Shown here: positions 38,716 through 44,781 of the stretch, one piece after another
Numbering within the stretch: position 1 is the stretch's first letter
Layout: every line of letters begins with the position of its first letter
IMG/VR virus record: IMGVR_UViG_3300008120_009640
Location: 1 to 47,974 of that record
Source of the DNA: a virus
DNA length: 47,974 nucleotides
Strand: one strand, 5' to 3'
Position numbers and translations under genes: made by a program
The notes under the pieces: model-generated
Database searches by the model: none
Told to the model about the DNA's origin: nothing
Seen by the model: only the letters and a program-made list of their open reading frames with translations

Positions 38716-38727
38716 TACCTTAAACAT
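38557..38727 (-). CDS. Small membrane protein, 56 residues
   Basis: The AAGGAGAAGG ribosome site is strong. A signal-anchor-like span (MFKVLFIFFILTTGSVAGAA, then IMAAMISISVYS) precedes a short basic tail. Start 38727 overlaps the upstream stop by 8 nt. It lies antisense to the end of the + strand zinc-ribbon gene. Function unknown. Confidence 0.6.
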   Translation of the reverse strand: MFKVLFIFFILTTGSVAGAAIMAAMISISVYSNIDSTLDKLRSNRFVERFIKPIWA

Positions 38728-39205
38728 CCTTCTCCTTTTTAAGCGAATCATTTATCGCTTTACTAGTTAAATATCGTTCTACGAATTCGACAAATAAATC
38801 TAGATGCTTTTCATCGCCTGTATTGGTAAGTTTTTCTCCATTTATAAGCAATTCACTGTCGGACATGATCATGCAGATCTTATGGTCTTCGCTTACAAAC
38901 TTATAAGCAGCATCTATAACATCAATAGCTGCTACTATATCTTGAGGTATGTCAAATTCGCCACCATCAAGATGGTTAAGTAGCTCAAGCGTTTCTTGAG
39001 GACTAGCGTTGTCAGGAAAGTCTTTCTTAACTAGAAAGTCTCCGCCATAGGTAAAGGCAAGTATGTTAGCTCCGAGTTCCCATTCACCTACAAGCTGATA
39101 GCTTTGTCTTCTTTTATTCGTACCTTTGACGCCAACAAGATCGCGCATCTCAATGAACTTTACACGAACAATGTCACCTTTTTTGATTCCAACAAATTTA
39201 CTCAT
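38720..39205 (-). CDS. Hypothetical protein of a two-member GGDFLV family
   Basis: A 161-residue paralogue of the product at 10495-11037: FVGIKKGDIVRVKF, YGGDFLVKKDF, LLNHLD, AAIDVIDAAYKFV and ELLINGEKL align block by block. Both genes carry the phage promoter box directly upstream. The DIVRVKF start suggests an OB- or SH3-like barrel, but no outside family was recognised. Confidence 0.75.
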   Translation of the reverse strand: MSKFVGIKKGDIVRVKFIEMRDLVGVKGTNKRRQSYQLVGEWELGANILAFTYGGDFLVKKDFPDNASPQETLELLNHLDGGEFDIPQDIVAAIDVIDAAYKFVSEDHKICMIMSDSELLINGEKLTNTGDEKHLDLFVEFVERYLTSKAINDSLKKEKDV

Positions 39206-39224
39206 AGTTATCCTTTTAGAAATA

Positions 39225-39237
39225 TATCGATTCTGTT
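39225..39237 (-). promoter_or_regulatory. Phage promoter box for the second GGDFLV gene
   Basis: The minus strand reads AACAGAATCGATATATTTCT, then AAAAGGAT and ATG 39205. One base differs from consensus (GAATCG). Confidence 0.6.
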
Positions 39238-39268
39238 GTAGCCTATAGCGGTATTCGGCGTAGCAGTG

Positions 39269-39751
39269 TCAGCGCCCCCGCTGAATTTTACCGGCAATCC
39301 ACCGCCTAACTCCGTAATAAATTTTAACTGTAAAAATAAAAGGTTTTGCTAGTATAATTTTATTTCTATGGTCAGCGGACAACACTATGTCTCTAGCATG
39401 CTCTGGATTCTTAAGCATGGCCGCAGTGTATGCTACATTATAAAAAAACAACTTATATAGAATAACCATATATCTAAATAAGAATAGATTTATTGAGATT
39501 CGATTGGCAGTATCCAGCACTCTATATCTAAAACCTTTATCTGGATCAGACTTATATACTACATCAACATTCAATAACTCAAATAAAGAACTTGAGCCTA
39601 GGTCTGCATACCATCTTGCTTCGCTCCACTTATTCTTAATGTCGCCGTTTATGCGGCCTACTCTTTGTCCCCAAAACTCAAAACATTTTAATGTAGTTAT
39701 CATGTGCTTTCTACCCTTATCTCGTAGAGCTAGGTACTCTCTTTGATCCAT
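39269..39751 (-). CDS. Hypothetical protein, 160 residues
   Basis: Start 39751 (MDQREYLALRDKGRK) has AAAAGGA upstream and follows the stop of the small zinc-finger gene by 4 nt. A region about 85-110 is hydrophobic (ISINLFLFRYMVILYKLFFY) and may touch membrane; the end is basic (YYGVRRWIAGKIQRGR). Family unknown. Confidence 0.6.
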   Translation of the reverse strand: MDQREYLALRDKGRKHMITTLKCFEFWGQRVGRINGDIKNKWSEARWYADLGSSSLFELLNVDVVYKSDPDKGFRYRVLDTANRISINLFLFRYMVILYKLFFYNVAYTAAMLKNPEHARDIVLSADHRNKIILAKPFIFTVKIYYGVRRWIAGKIQRGR

Positions 39752-39755
39752 AACG

Positions 39756-39935
39756 CTAGTCCTTTTTATATTTTGTTTTTCTTGTATAGGTTTTAGCACT
39801 CTTAAAAGTTTTAGAGGGCTTATGTGGTGCTCTAGGCGATTTGTGCATTTTAATGTATAGATTTAGACAGCCCAAGCATTGATGCTTGGGCATTTTTTTA
39901 CCGTTAAATTTAGGATGCTTTTCACATCTGGTCAT
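39756..39935 (-). CDS. Small zinc-finger protein, 59 residues
   Basis: MTRCEKHPKFNGKKMPKHQC followed by LGCLNLYIKM gives a C-x2-H ... C-x2-C zinc site like those in other small phage proteins. The C-terminus is very basic and flexible (SKTFKSAKTYTRKTKYKKD). The ATG overlaps the upstream tiny gene's stop (ATGA). Likely nucleic-acid binding. A perfect inverted repeat lies within its coding sequence. Confidence 0.65.
   Translation of the reverse strand: MTRCEKHPKFNGKKMPKHQCLGCLNLYIKMHKSPRAPHKPSKTFKSAKTYTRKTKYKKD
39870..39891 (-). repeat. Perfect inverted repeat in the zinc-finger gene
   Basis: GCCCAAGCAT, TG and ATGCTTGGGC form a near-perfect palindrome of 22 bp. On the + strand it is followed by TTTTTTT and would look like a terminator, but the coding gene is on the minus strand. 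Confidence 0.7.
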
Positions 39936-40000
39936 TTAAACTCTGATAAAAGCGTTACACAAAACAATAGTATTATTATATTTTTTACTATGGGATCCAT
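39932..40000 (-). CDS. Tiny membrane peptide, 22 residues
   Basis: The peptide reads MDPIVKNIIILLFCVTLLSE and then FK: one membrane span. Its stop overlaps the next ATG (ATGA), which supports translation, but its own ribosome site is weak (TTAGGCACTTAG). Confidence 0.4.
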   Translation of the reverse strand: MDPIVKNIIILLFCVTLLSEFK

Positions 40001-40001
40001 A

Positions 40002-40514
40002 TTAAACTAAGTGCCTAAGATTTTCAGGCACAGATTCCGCGACTATTGAGCTCTTTGCTTTTGAAGTTTTTTCAACCTTTAACTCTTCTAGTCTGGAATT
40101 AAGGGCTTCTTGAACTTCTTGCTCGGAGTCTGTACCTGCAGTTGCTTTAAGTAATTTACGAAGCTCTTTTACCTGTGAATCGCCGTTACCTACACGAGAA
40201 ACAGATTTACCTGAACCACTAGAGCTCTGATGCTTTACATTGCCATTCAAGCGCGGATCCTTCTTAATCCAGTTAGAGATTAATCCGCTGCAATACTTAC
40301 TATAATCTACGTCGCTAGTCATCTTTCCTGCAAATTCTGTAGAAGAAGTTATTGATCCATCTTTGAGACCAGTTATTAGAATTTCTCTTACTTTTTTCTT
40401 GTGATCTGAGGTGATAACACTTTTGACGTCTTCACCAGGATTAAAGCTCACACCGCTGTTTTCCAACACACTAGTGATTGCCTGAAACGTTGCTTCCCGC
40501 TGATTTTGGGCCAT
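40002..40514 (-). CDS. Hypothetical protein, 170 residues
   Basis: The N-terminal half is helical with SNWIKKDPRLNGNVKHQ. A Ser/Gly linker (about 97-105, SSSGSGKS) separates it from a charged helical end. AAGGATTTTT is the ribosome site. The domain pattern resembles small phage replication or recombination accessory proteins only loosely; no family is claimed. Confidence 0.65.
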   Translation of the reverse strand: MAQNQREATFQAITSVLENSGVSFNPGEDVKSVITSDHKKKVREILITGLKDGSITSSTEFAGKMTSDVDYSKYCSGLISNWIKKDPRLNGNVKHQSSSGSGKSVSRVGNGDSQVKELRKLLKATAGTDSEQEVQEALNSRLEELKVEKTSKAKSSIVAESVPENLRHLV

Positions 40515-40554
40515 AAAAATCCTTATGTTGCTAAGACCGAGACATTCGGTCCTT

Positions 40555-40665
40555 TCATTTATTCTTATACTTAATCAATTTATAAGCATAATAAGCAATT
40601 ACAAGCGGCACTGCGCCTGGTACAACGAGTGCCGCTAAAACTTTTAGTAAAGCATTCTTCTTCAC
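40555..40665 (-). CDS. Tiny membrane protein, 36 residues
   Basis: It starts at GTG 40665 with AAAGGGTTAAT, 1 nt after the previous stop. MKKNALLKVLAALVVPGAVP followed by LVIAYYAYKL is one long or two short membrane spans, with Lys at both ends. Function unknown; holin-like size but no evidence of lysis. Confidence 0.55.
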   Translation of the reverse strand: MKKNALLKVLAALVVPGAVPLVIAYYAYKLIKYKNK

Positions 40666-40666
40666 A

Positions 40667-40897
40667 TTAACCCTTTATGAACTGCATAATGGCTTTTTTC
40701 TGCTCTTCAGTAAGAGAATCAAAATTAATCTTTGAAGAACTATTAGTTTGATTTTTTTCGACAAACTCTTTTACGTCGTCTAAAACCTCTAGTATTGCTT
40801 TCGCCTTGCTAATCCCAAAACTAACAACAAACTTATCATCATTAAATATGGAGATAGTCTTATGGCCTTTATACTCACCGACTTCTGTTCTAAACAT
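40667..40897 (-). CDS. Hypothetical protein, 76 residues
   Basis: A small beta-hairpin start (VGEYKGHKTISIFNDDKFVV) is followed by helices (KAKAILEVLDDVKEFVEKN). AAAGGGGTTTGT is the ribosome site. A weak phage box lies upstream. Family unknown. Confidence 0.65.
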   Translation of the reverse strand: MFRTEVGEYKGHKTISIFNDDKFVVSFGISKAKAILEVLDDVKEFVEKNQTNSSSKINFDSLTEEQKKAIMQFIKG

Positions 40898-40926
40898 ACA
40901 AACCCCTTTTGTTTTTCATGATATGA

Positions 40927-40939
40927 AATCGAGCCTGTT
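40927..40939 (-). promoter_or_regulatory. Weak phage promoter box
   Basis: The minus strand reads TAACAGGCTCGATTTCATAT, 30 nt before ATG 40897. Two changes from consensus within the core. Confidence 0.45.
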
Positions 40940-40942
40940 ATA

Positions 40943-41194
40943 TTATAACTTATCGTATCTAGACTTTATTAGAAAAATAAAGATAAGAGCAATTAATAGT
41001 TCACCCATAAATATTGTGCCACTGACAAATAAGGCTTCAAGAAATATAGCGGCGTTTCTAAGCACTACACCTGAAAATAGTCCAATGGCCATAAGATTAT
41101 CATCTCGTTCAGATAGTCCAAGCCTATCCAATACTTTATGATGAAACTTAAAAAAATAAATAATTGTAGCAGCTAGAAAAATAAGTGAAAACAC
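40943..41194 (-). CDS. Membrane protein, 83 residues
   Basis: It starts at GTG 41194 within TAGTG, overlapping the upstream stop, with AAAGGAG in that gene. Three hydrophobic spans (about 1-15, 35-52 and 57-76). Function unknown. Confidence 0.6.
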   Translation of the reverse strand: MFSLIFLAATIIYFFKFHHKVLDRLGLSERDDNLMAIGLFSGVVLRNAAIFLEALFVSGTIFMGELLIALIFIFLIKSRYDKL

Positions 41195-41313
41195 TAGCTA
41201 TCTCCTTTGAACCAGTCATGCAGCATGAGTACTTGAAGTCCATCTACACTCGTGTCTAGTTCTTCAAAAGTTATAATATCTAATTTATAGAATATCCTGT
41301 ATATTGTCGCCAT
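41194..41313 (-). CDS. Microprotein with KLDIITFEE motif, 39 residues
   Basis: MATIYRIFYKLDIITFEELD and TSVDGLQVLMLHDWFKGDS. The KLDIITFEE stretch is identical in the 34-residue product at 44112-44216. The start lies inside the end of the receiver-like gene, and its stop forms TAGTG with the next gene. The conserved motif in two tiny genes supports that both are real. Function unknown. Confidence 0.55.
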   Translation of the reverse strand: MATIYRIFYKLDIITFEELDTSVDGLQVLMLHDWFKGDS

Positions 41314-41623
41314 CGCCTGATGCCTGTTTAATTTTTTCATTTAACCTCACTATCATAGCTGTAATTCTTGATCTGCCTACTGGATTAGCGCTAACACACT
41401 CGATCTTTTTAGGAGCAAGGTGCAGATTTTCTTCTAAAAAGCACATGATATCATAGCCTGTTTTTTCTCTGCCATCTGAATCAAAAGAAGCCAGATCATG
41501 ATCAAGTAGTAGCAGATCCCATGGACCATTTCGCTCTAGCTGCCTTATGCCTTCATTAAAATTTCTTACCAGCACATGAGCCTCAGTGAGTTCACGTGTG
41601 TCGTCTATTGCTAATATTCTCAT
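41285..41623 (-). CDS. Receiver-like (cREC-type) domain protein, 112 residues
   Basis: MRILAIDDTREL carries the acidic pair of a receiver fold. WDLLLLDHDLASFDSDG has LDHDL at the phospho-acceptor strand, TGYDIMCFLEEN follows, and ECVSANPVGRSRI is the (H)SANPVG block. This order matches the cyclic-phosphate-processing receiver family (cREC) rather than two-component regulators. Its role may be enzymatic or sensory on nucleic-acid ends or nucleotides. The ATG overlaps the upstream stop (ATGA). Confidence 0.6.
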   Translation of the reverse strand: MRILAIDDTRELTEAHVLVRNFNEGIRQLERNGPWDLLLLDHDLASFDSDGREKTGYDIMCFLEENLHLAPKKIECVSANPVGRSRITAMIVRLNEKIKQASGDGDNIQDIL

Positions 41624-42018
41624 ATCTGAGGTAACCCTAGTAAGATCTGCTCAATCTCTACTTCTTGCAAACACGTCTCAATGGCTTTAATACTAAAAAA
41701 ATTTCGTTGACCATCTAGCATAAGCGAGATTCCCACTATGTGGTTTGACGCATCAGTTTTTTGCCTTGTTAGATACTTACTTTTAGCATAATTTCTGAAT
41801 TTTCTGTGCTTTTTAGTAAATGTTGCAAGTTTTTTGCAGGCATTTTTATAGCCTGTAAATGCTAAGTTAAATTCTTTAATAAGCTCTTTTGATAAAGAAT
41901 CTGTTTTTTTAAACTTATCTCTTAGTCTACCAGCCTTAGATCGCTTGCGACTTCTGTCAAACGCTAGGGCGTTGCGCTCTTGTATTAGTTTAAATAATCT
42001 AATCGCATCACTGTTCAC
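41620..42018 (-). CDS. Hypothetical basic protein, 132 residues
   Basis: GTG 42018 is chosen as start because AGGAGGACGAG lies just upstream, inside the previous gene's end. It is a helical, Lys/Arg-rich protein (FDRSRKRSKAGRLRDKFKKT, KNACKKLATFTKKHRKFRNY). Probable nucleic-acid binding by charge. Family unknown. Confidence 0.6.
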   Translation of the reverse strand: MNSDAIRLFKLIQERNALAFDRSRKRSKAGRLRDKFKKTDSLSKELIKEFNLAFTGYKNACKKLATFTKKHRKFRNYAKSKYLTRQKTDASNHIVGISLMLDGQRNFFSIKAIETCLQEVEIEQILLGLPQI

Positions 42019-42196
42019 CCTCGTCCTCCTGATTAGTAAGTTGATTTTCAACCTCAAGCTGAAGACTGTATAGCGACGTCATTGCCTGGCGAGCAGTAGA
42101 AGCAAGGTCTGCAGAAATAGTAGTTTCTTCAAGAAACTTGAAGTACTGCTTGCCTTCTTCTAGCATTCGCCAGGTCGGATGTTCTTCAAAGCGCAT
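42008..42196 (-). CDS. Hypothetical protein, 62 residues
   Basis: A helical protein (MRFEEHPTWRMLEEGKQYFK) with an acidic end (TNQEDEGEQ). The start overlaps the upstream gene's last codons; GAAGAGATG serves as ribosome site. Family unknown. Confidence 0.6.
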   Translation of the reverse strand: MRFEEHPTWRMLEEGKQYFKFLEETTISADLASTARQAMTSLYSLQLEVENQLTNQEDEGEQ

Positions 42197-42497
42197 TTGT
42201 CATCTCTTCTACTAATAGTTTATCTATTTGTCTATCTAGCCATTGAGTGTAGTATCTATGAATAGCCTTATCGTTTTGACCATGCATATCTTCATATGAA
42301 GGCCTGCCGCAGTCAATCCACATCTTAAACACTGCACCACTCGGTCTGTTATATGGAGAGTATGGCATCATACCGACGTACTTGTCGCCATCGTATACTA
42401 AATGAAAGTTCTTTATGTTGTCCTCTTCGTACTCTTTCTCCTCTATTAAATGATAGCCATTATAAGTGCAAATAATTGCGTCTTCGTTAATGCTCAT
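42186..42497 (-). CDS. Hypothetical protein, 103 residues
   Basis: An alpha/beta protein with many aromatic residues (CTYNGYHLIEEKEYEEDNIK, HLVYDGDKYVGMMPYSPY). AAAGGAGTCGT precedes the ATG. Family unknown. Confidence 0.65.
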   Translation of the reverse strand: MSINEDAIICTYNGYHLIEEKEYEEDNIKNFHLVYDGDKYVGMMPYSPYNRPSGAVFKMWIDCGRPSYEDMHGQNDKAIHRYYTQWLDRQIDKLLVEEMTNAL

Positions 42498-42506
42498 ACG
42501 ACTCCT

Positions 42507-42719
42507 TTAAAAGTGAAGTATTTTATCATCCAATTCTGACTTTACAGAGCTAACCTTAACAAGTGAATCAGTTAGTGAACTGATTAGCGCTGGAGAGCCT
42601 ACTATATTTTGATTTTGCAGCGAAGCTAGAAGGCTAAGTATGCTCTCCTTTGTGTAGTCCAGTTCAATTCTTAGCTGACGGACTTTCTTTTCTTTAATTA
42701 AGCTATCTATATTTTCCAT
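42507..42719 (-). CDS. Small coiled-coil protein, 70 residues
   Basis: Continuous helix (DSLIKEKKVRQLRIELDYTK). GGAGGAGTA precedes ATG 42719, which overlaps the previous stop (TAATG). Family unknown. Confidence 0.6.
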   Translation of the reverse strand: MENIDSLIKEKKVRQLRIELDYTKESILSLLASLQNQNIVGSPALISSLTDSLVKVSSVKSELDDKILHF

Positions 42720-42949
42720 TACTCCTCCACCTGTATGCCCTGTGATCTTAACAAGGCCATTACTTCTTTTTCATGCTTAGTGCCTACTACTTTATCGAGC
42801 AATTTTTGTGCATCGATTTTCTTTGATTTTGCTTCAGTCATTGAGCCAATAACTTCAATTTTTCCACCACGCGCTAGAAAAGAATCAGTTGATTCGAGTT
42901 TAAGAGCCGCAATTCTTTTTTGTTCTTCTGTTGCATACCACTTAATCAT
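42719..42949 (-). CDS. Small protein with GGKIEVI motif, 76 residues
   Basis: TDSFLARGGKIEVIGSM is related to FLEKGGKIEVLPP in the protein at 21647-21940. The end is helical (DKVVGTKHEKEVMALLRSQG). It begins with MIKWYATEEQKRIAALKLE. AAGGGGGTTTT is the ribosome site, and a phage box precedes it. Function unknown. Confidence 0.65.
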   Translation of the reverse strand: MIKWYATEEQKRIAALKLESTDSFLARGGKIEVIGSMTEAKSKKIDAQKLLDKVVGTKHEKEVMALLRSQGIQVEE

Positions 42950-42975
42950 AAAACCCCCTTATGATGTTGTCAAAA

Positions 42976-42988
42976 TATCGAATCGGTT
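42976..42988 (-). promoter_or_regulatory. Phage promoter box
   Basis: The minus strand reads AAACCGATTCGATATTTTGA, starting at the TAA of the upstream gene and 27 nt before ATG 42949. One core change (CCGATT). Confidence 0.55.
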
Positions 42989-43218
42989 TAGGTCCATATT
43001 TTCAATTTGGTCAAAATCATTATAAGTTCACCGCGCATATCAGACTCTGCCCATGTAAGCTGAAAGGAAAGAGACTCCAGCTCAGTCTCTACTGACTTCT
43101 TTAAGCTATTCATAGCATCGTTTTGATATTCAGGTTTGCGCAGCTGCTGACAGATATTACTCAGATAGGTTTTCTGAATCTGTAACAACTCGCGTAATTT
43201 CGTTGCTGTTGAATTCAA
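42988..43218 (-). CDS. Hypothetical helical protein, about 76 residues
   Basis: TTG 43218 is a likely start because GAGGAGGCGC lies next to it; TTG 43239 is also in frame. A helical product (KLRELLQIQKTYLSNICQQL, LKKSVETELESLSFQLTWAE). It overlaps the end of the upstream gene. Family unknown. Confidence 0.5.
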   Translation of the reverse strand: MNSTATKLRELLQIQKTYLSNICQQLRKPEYQNDAMNSLKKSVETELESLSFQLTWAESDMRGELIMILTKLKIWT

Positions 43219-43639
43219 GCGCCTCCTCAAACTTAACAAACAACTCAGTTGCCTCAGTTATCTTGTTGTTGTTCAGCTTAAAATCTTCTTTTGCTGCGTC
43301 AGCTATCTTAAGCAGCTCATCTACTGCTAATCTCACTTTTGCTTCTTTTTCATCTCTTACAATTGATAGATAAGATAAGCCGTTACCAAAATCATAAGCA
43401 ATGACAGGAAGTCCAAACTCATTTCTACCTACCTGTAAGTCAGCCTCTTTCATAAGCTTTTCAAAGTCTATTTCTTCAATTAATGTTGGCGACTTAATCA
43501 TAAACTTAAAATCGCCGTACTTCTCTTTTACTGTCTGGGCCTTACTTTTATCTTGAAGTTCTTTCTTCAGAGCAGAAAGCTCTCTGAACTCTTTATTCAG
43601 CTCTTGAAGTCTAGCGTTTATCAGCTTTAAATCATCCAT
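43157..43639 (-). CDS. Hypothetical protein, 160 residues
   Basis: It starts with a coiled coil (INARLQELNKEFRELSALKK), then an alpha/beta section (FKFMIKSPTLIEEIDFEKLM, GLPVIAYDFGNGLSYLSIV) and a helical end. AAAGGACTAAA is the ribosome site. Family unknown. Confidence 0.65.
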   Translation of the reverse strand: MDDLKLINARLQELNKEFRELSALKKELQDKSKAQTVKEKYGDFKFMIKSPTLIEEIDFEKLMKEADLQVGRNEFGLPVIAYDFGNGLSYLSIVRDEKEAKVRLAVDELLKIADAAKEDFKLNNNKITEATELFVKFEEALEFNSNEITRVVTDSENLSE

Positions 43640-43653
43640 TTTAGTCCTTTTAT

Positions 43654-43812
43654 CTATGCAAATTCCAGTCTTTCAATTACTAGTAGTGCTTCGTCGTAGG
43701 TACCAACAGGAACTAGAATGCCCTTGCCACACACATATAAGCCATCTTTTTCCCAAATAATCCTTAGATCACCAGAAGTATCAAAAGTCATTCCATCTGA
43801 AAAAACTAACAT
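43654..43812 (-). CDS. Hypothetical beta protein, 52 residues
   Basis: MLVFSDGMTFDTSGDLRIIW continues EKDGLYVCGKGILVPVGTYD; a compact all-beta look. The AAGGAGGCATT ribosome site is strong. Family unknown. Confidence 0.6.
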   Translation of the reverse strand: MLVFSDGMTFDTSGDLRIIWEKDGLYVCGKGILVPVGTYDEALLVIERLEFA

Positions 43813-43821
43813 AATGCCTCC

Positions 43822-43905
43822 TTAGCTAAAAATTCTAATAAAATAAAGAACTACACAGCCATTTAATATAGTCCAAATGTACACACCAAGTCGATTGTCA
43901 TCCAT
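43822..43905 (-). CDS. Tiny membrane peptide, 27 residues
   Basis: MDDNRLGVYIWTILNGCVVL followed by YFIRIFS is a single membrane span. AAAAGGGGAAAAT is a good ribosome site, and a phage box lies upstream, so expression is likely. Function unknown. Confidence 0.5.
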   Translation of the reverse strand: MDDNRLGVYIWTILNGCVVLYFIRIFS

Positions 43906-43929
43906 ATTTTCCCCTTTTTCATATGATTA

Positions 43930-43942
43930 TATCGATTCTGTT
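43930..43942 (-). promoter_or_regulatory. Phage promoter box
   Basis: The minus strand reads TAACAGAATCGATATAATCA, 25 nt before ATG 43905. It also contains an overlapping TATAAT. Confidence 0.6.
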
Positions 43943-43946
43943 AAGG

Positions 43947-44102
43947 CTAGCTATCATCTGACTTTCTTTCTAAAGAAATCATTGCAGCGCAAAAACCAAC
44001 AAAAATTAGAGTTATAAAGCGTAATAAAATGATATCTGTTGTTGTTGCAGTTATAGCATTTAATATAAGTAGGACAAAATAGAAGATCTGATTACTGTTC
44101 AT
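43947..44102 (-). CDS. Small membrane protein, 51 residues
   Basis: MNSNQIFYFVLLILNAITAT is one span and IILLRFITLIFVGFCAAMIS a second; the tail is charged (LERKSDDS). AGAGGCAATA precedes the ATG. Function unknown. Confidence 0.6.
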   Translation of the reverse strand: MNSNQIFYFVLLILNAITATTTDIILLRFITLIFVGFCAAMISLERKSDDS

Positions 44103-44111
44103 TATTGCCTC

Positions 44112-44216
44112 TTAATATATGTTAAAGTTATGCCAGTATTCTTCGAAAGTTATAATGTCTAGCTTTAGCAGAACTAGTGCTAGATCAACCAACTCATCGT
44201 TAAATAGAGTCGTCAT
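44112..44216 (-). CDS. Microprotein with KLDIITFEE motif, 34 residues
   Basis: MTTLFNDELVDLALVLLKLD continues IITFEEYWHNFNIY. It shares KLDIITFEE with the 39-residue product at 41194-41313. Both start inside the end of the preceding gene. Function unknown. Confidence 0.55.
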   Translation of the reverse strand: MTTLFNDELVDLALVLLKLDIITFEEYWHNFNIY

Positions 44217-44550
44217 CTAACACACCTAGTTTATTAACAAAAGAGTATAGGCGTCCGCCAAGCCGCATGCCGTCTTCAAATGGAAACGTCGCTCCGTCAT
44301 AGCTAACAAACCACTCGAAGTTTTTCTGCCATAGTCTAGCAGGTATATTAAGTAGGTCAAATGCTCTGTTTATAGCCGTCTTAGTCGTTGCTGTTCGCCA
44401 ACCGCCAGAATTAAGAGTAATAGACTTGTCGCTGTGCTGTGTAAAAACAGTTGTATTATGTAATACAACTTGATAAAAGCACCAATGATCAGTATAAGTC
44501 GTTACTATACCATTTCTTCGCTTCTGAAATGTATATGCTCGGGCGCTCAT
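44200..44550 (-). CDS. Hypothetical protein, 116 residues
   Basis: A beta-rich protein with a basic start (SARAYTFQKRRNGIVTTYTD) and many aromatics (DHWCFYQVVLHNTTVFTQHS, LWQKNFEWFVSYDGATFPF). TTAGGAGTGTC is the ribosome site. Family unknown. Confidence 0.65.
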   Translation of the reverse strand: MSARAYTFQKRRNGIVTTYTDHWCFYQVVLHNTTVFTQHSDKSITLNSGGWRTATTKTAINRAFDLLNIPARLWQKNFEWFVSYDGATFPFEDGMRLGGRLYSFVNKLGVLDDDSI

Positions 44551-44635
44551 AAGCAGACACTCCTAATTTATGAAAAACTATGATCAACATCATGCGAGTC
44601 TGACCATTGTCTAATCTATATCTAGTTAGATTCAT
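44489..44635 (-). CDS. Possible leaderless small protein, 48 residues
   Basis: MNLTRYRLDNGQTRMMLIIV continues FHKLGVSAYERPSIYISEAK. A phage box ends 7 nt before the ATG, the same spacing as at 11037 and 14635, and the ATG overlaps the upstream stop. Its last 62 bases overlap the next gene in another frame, which lowers confidence. Confidence 0.4.
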   Translation of the reverse strand: MNLTRYRLDNGQTRMMLIIVFHKLGVSAYERPSIYISEAKKWYSNDLY

Positions 44636-44781
44636 AGCTTGTTATCGAATCTGTTCTGGTTGGTTGGCAGCTTATAATTATTGGCTGTAGTCACGTATCT
44701 GACGACCATAGATGAAGTTACAGTCAATACAAACATAAAAATTAAGGCAAGAACTGCAGTGATTGTGACATCTAAGAACAT
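44632..44781 (-). CDS. Small membrane protein, 49 residues
   Basis: MFLDVTITAVLALIFMFVLT is a membrane span; a polar tail ends KLPTNQNRFDNKL. GGAGATACT precedes the ATG, which overlaps the upstream stop. Function unknown. Confidence 0.6.
   Translation of the reverse strand: MFLDVTITAVLALIFMFVLTVTSSMVVRYVTTANNYKLPTNQNRFDNKL
44643..44655 (-). promoter_or_regulatory. Phage promoter box, leaderless type
   Basis: The minus strand reads GAACAGATTCGATAACAAGC, then T and ATG 44635. It is also coding: NRFDNK in the upstream membrane peptide. Confidence 0.65.

Noticed and set aside
39870-39899. A hairpin plus T run on the + strand that looks like a terminator
   Set aside because: It lies inside a well-supported minus-strand zinc-finger gene, and no + strand gene ends nearby.
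40555-40665. Holin call for a 36-residue membrane peptide
   Set aside because: Size and spans alone do not distinguish a holin from the many small membrane proteins here.
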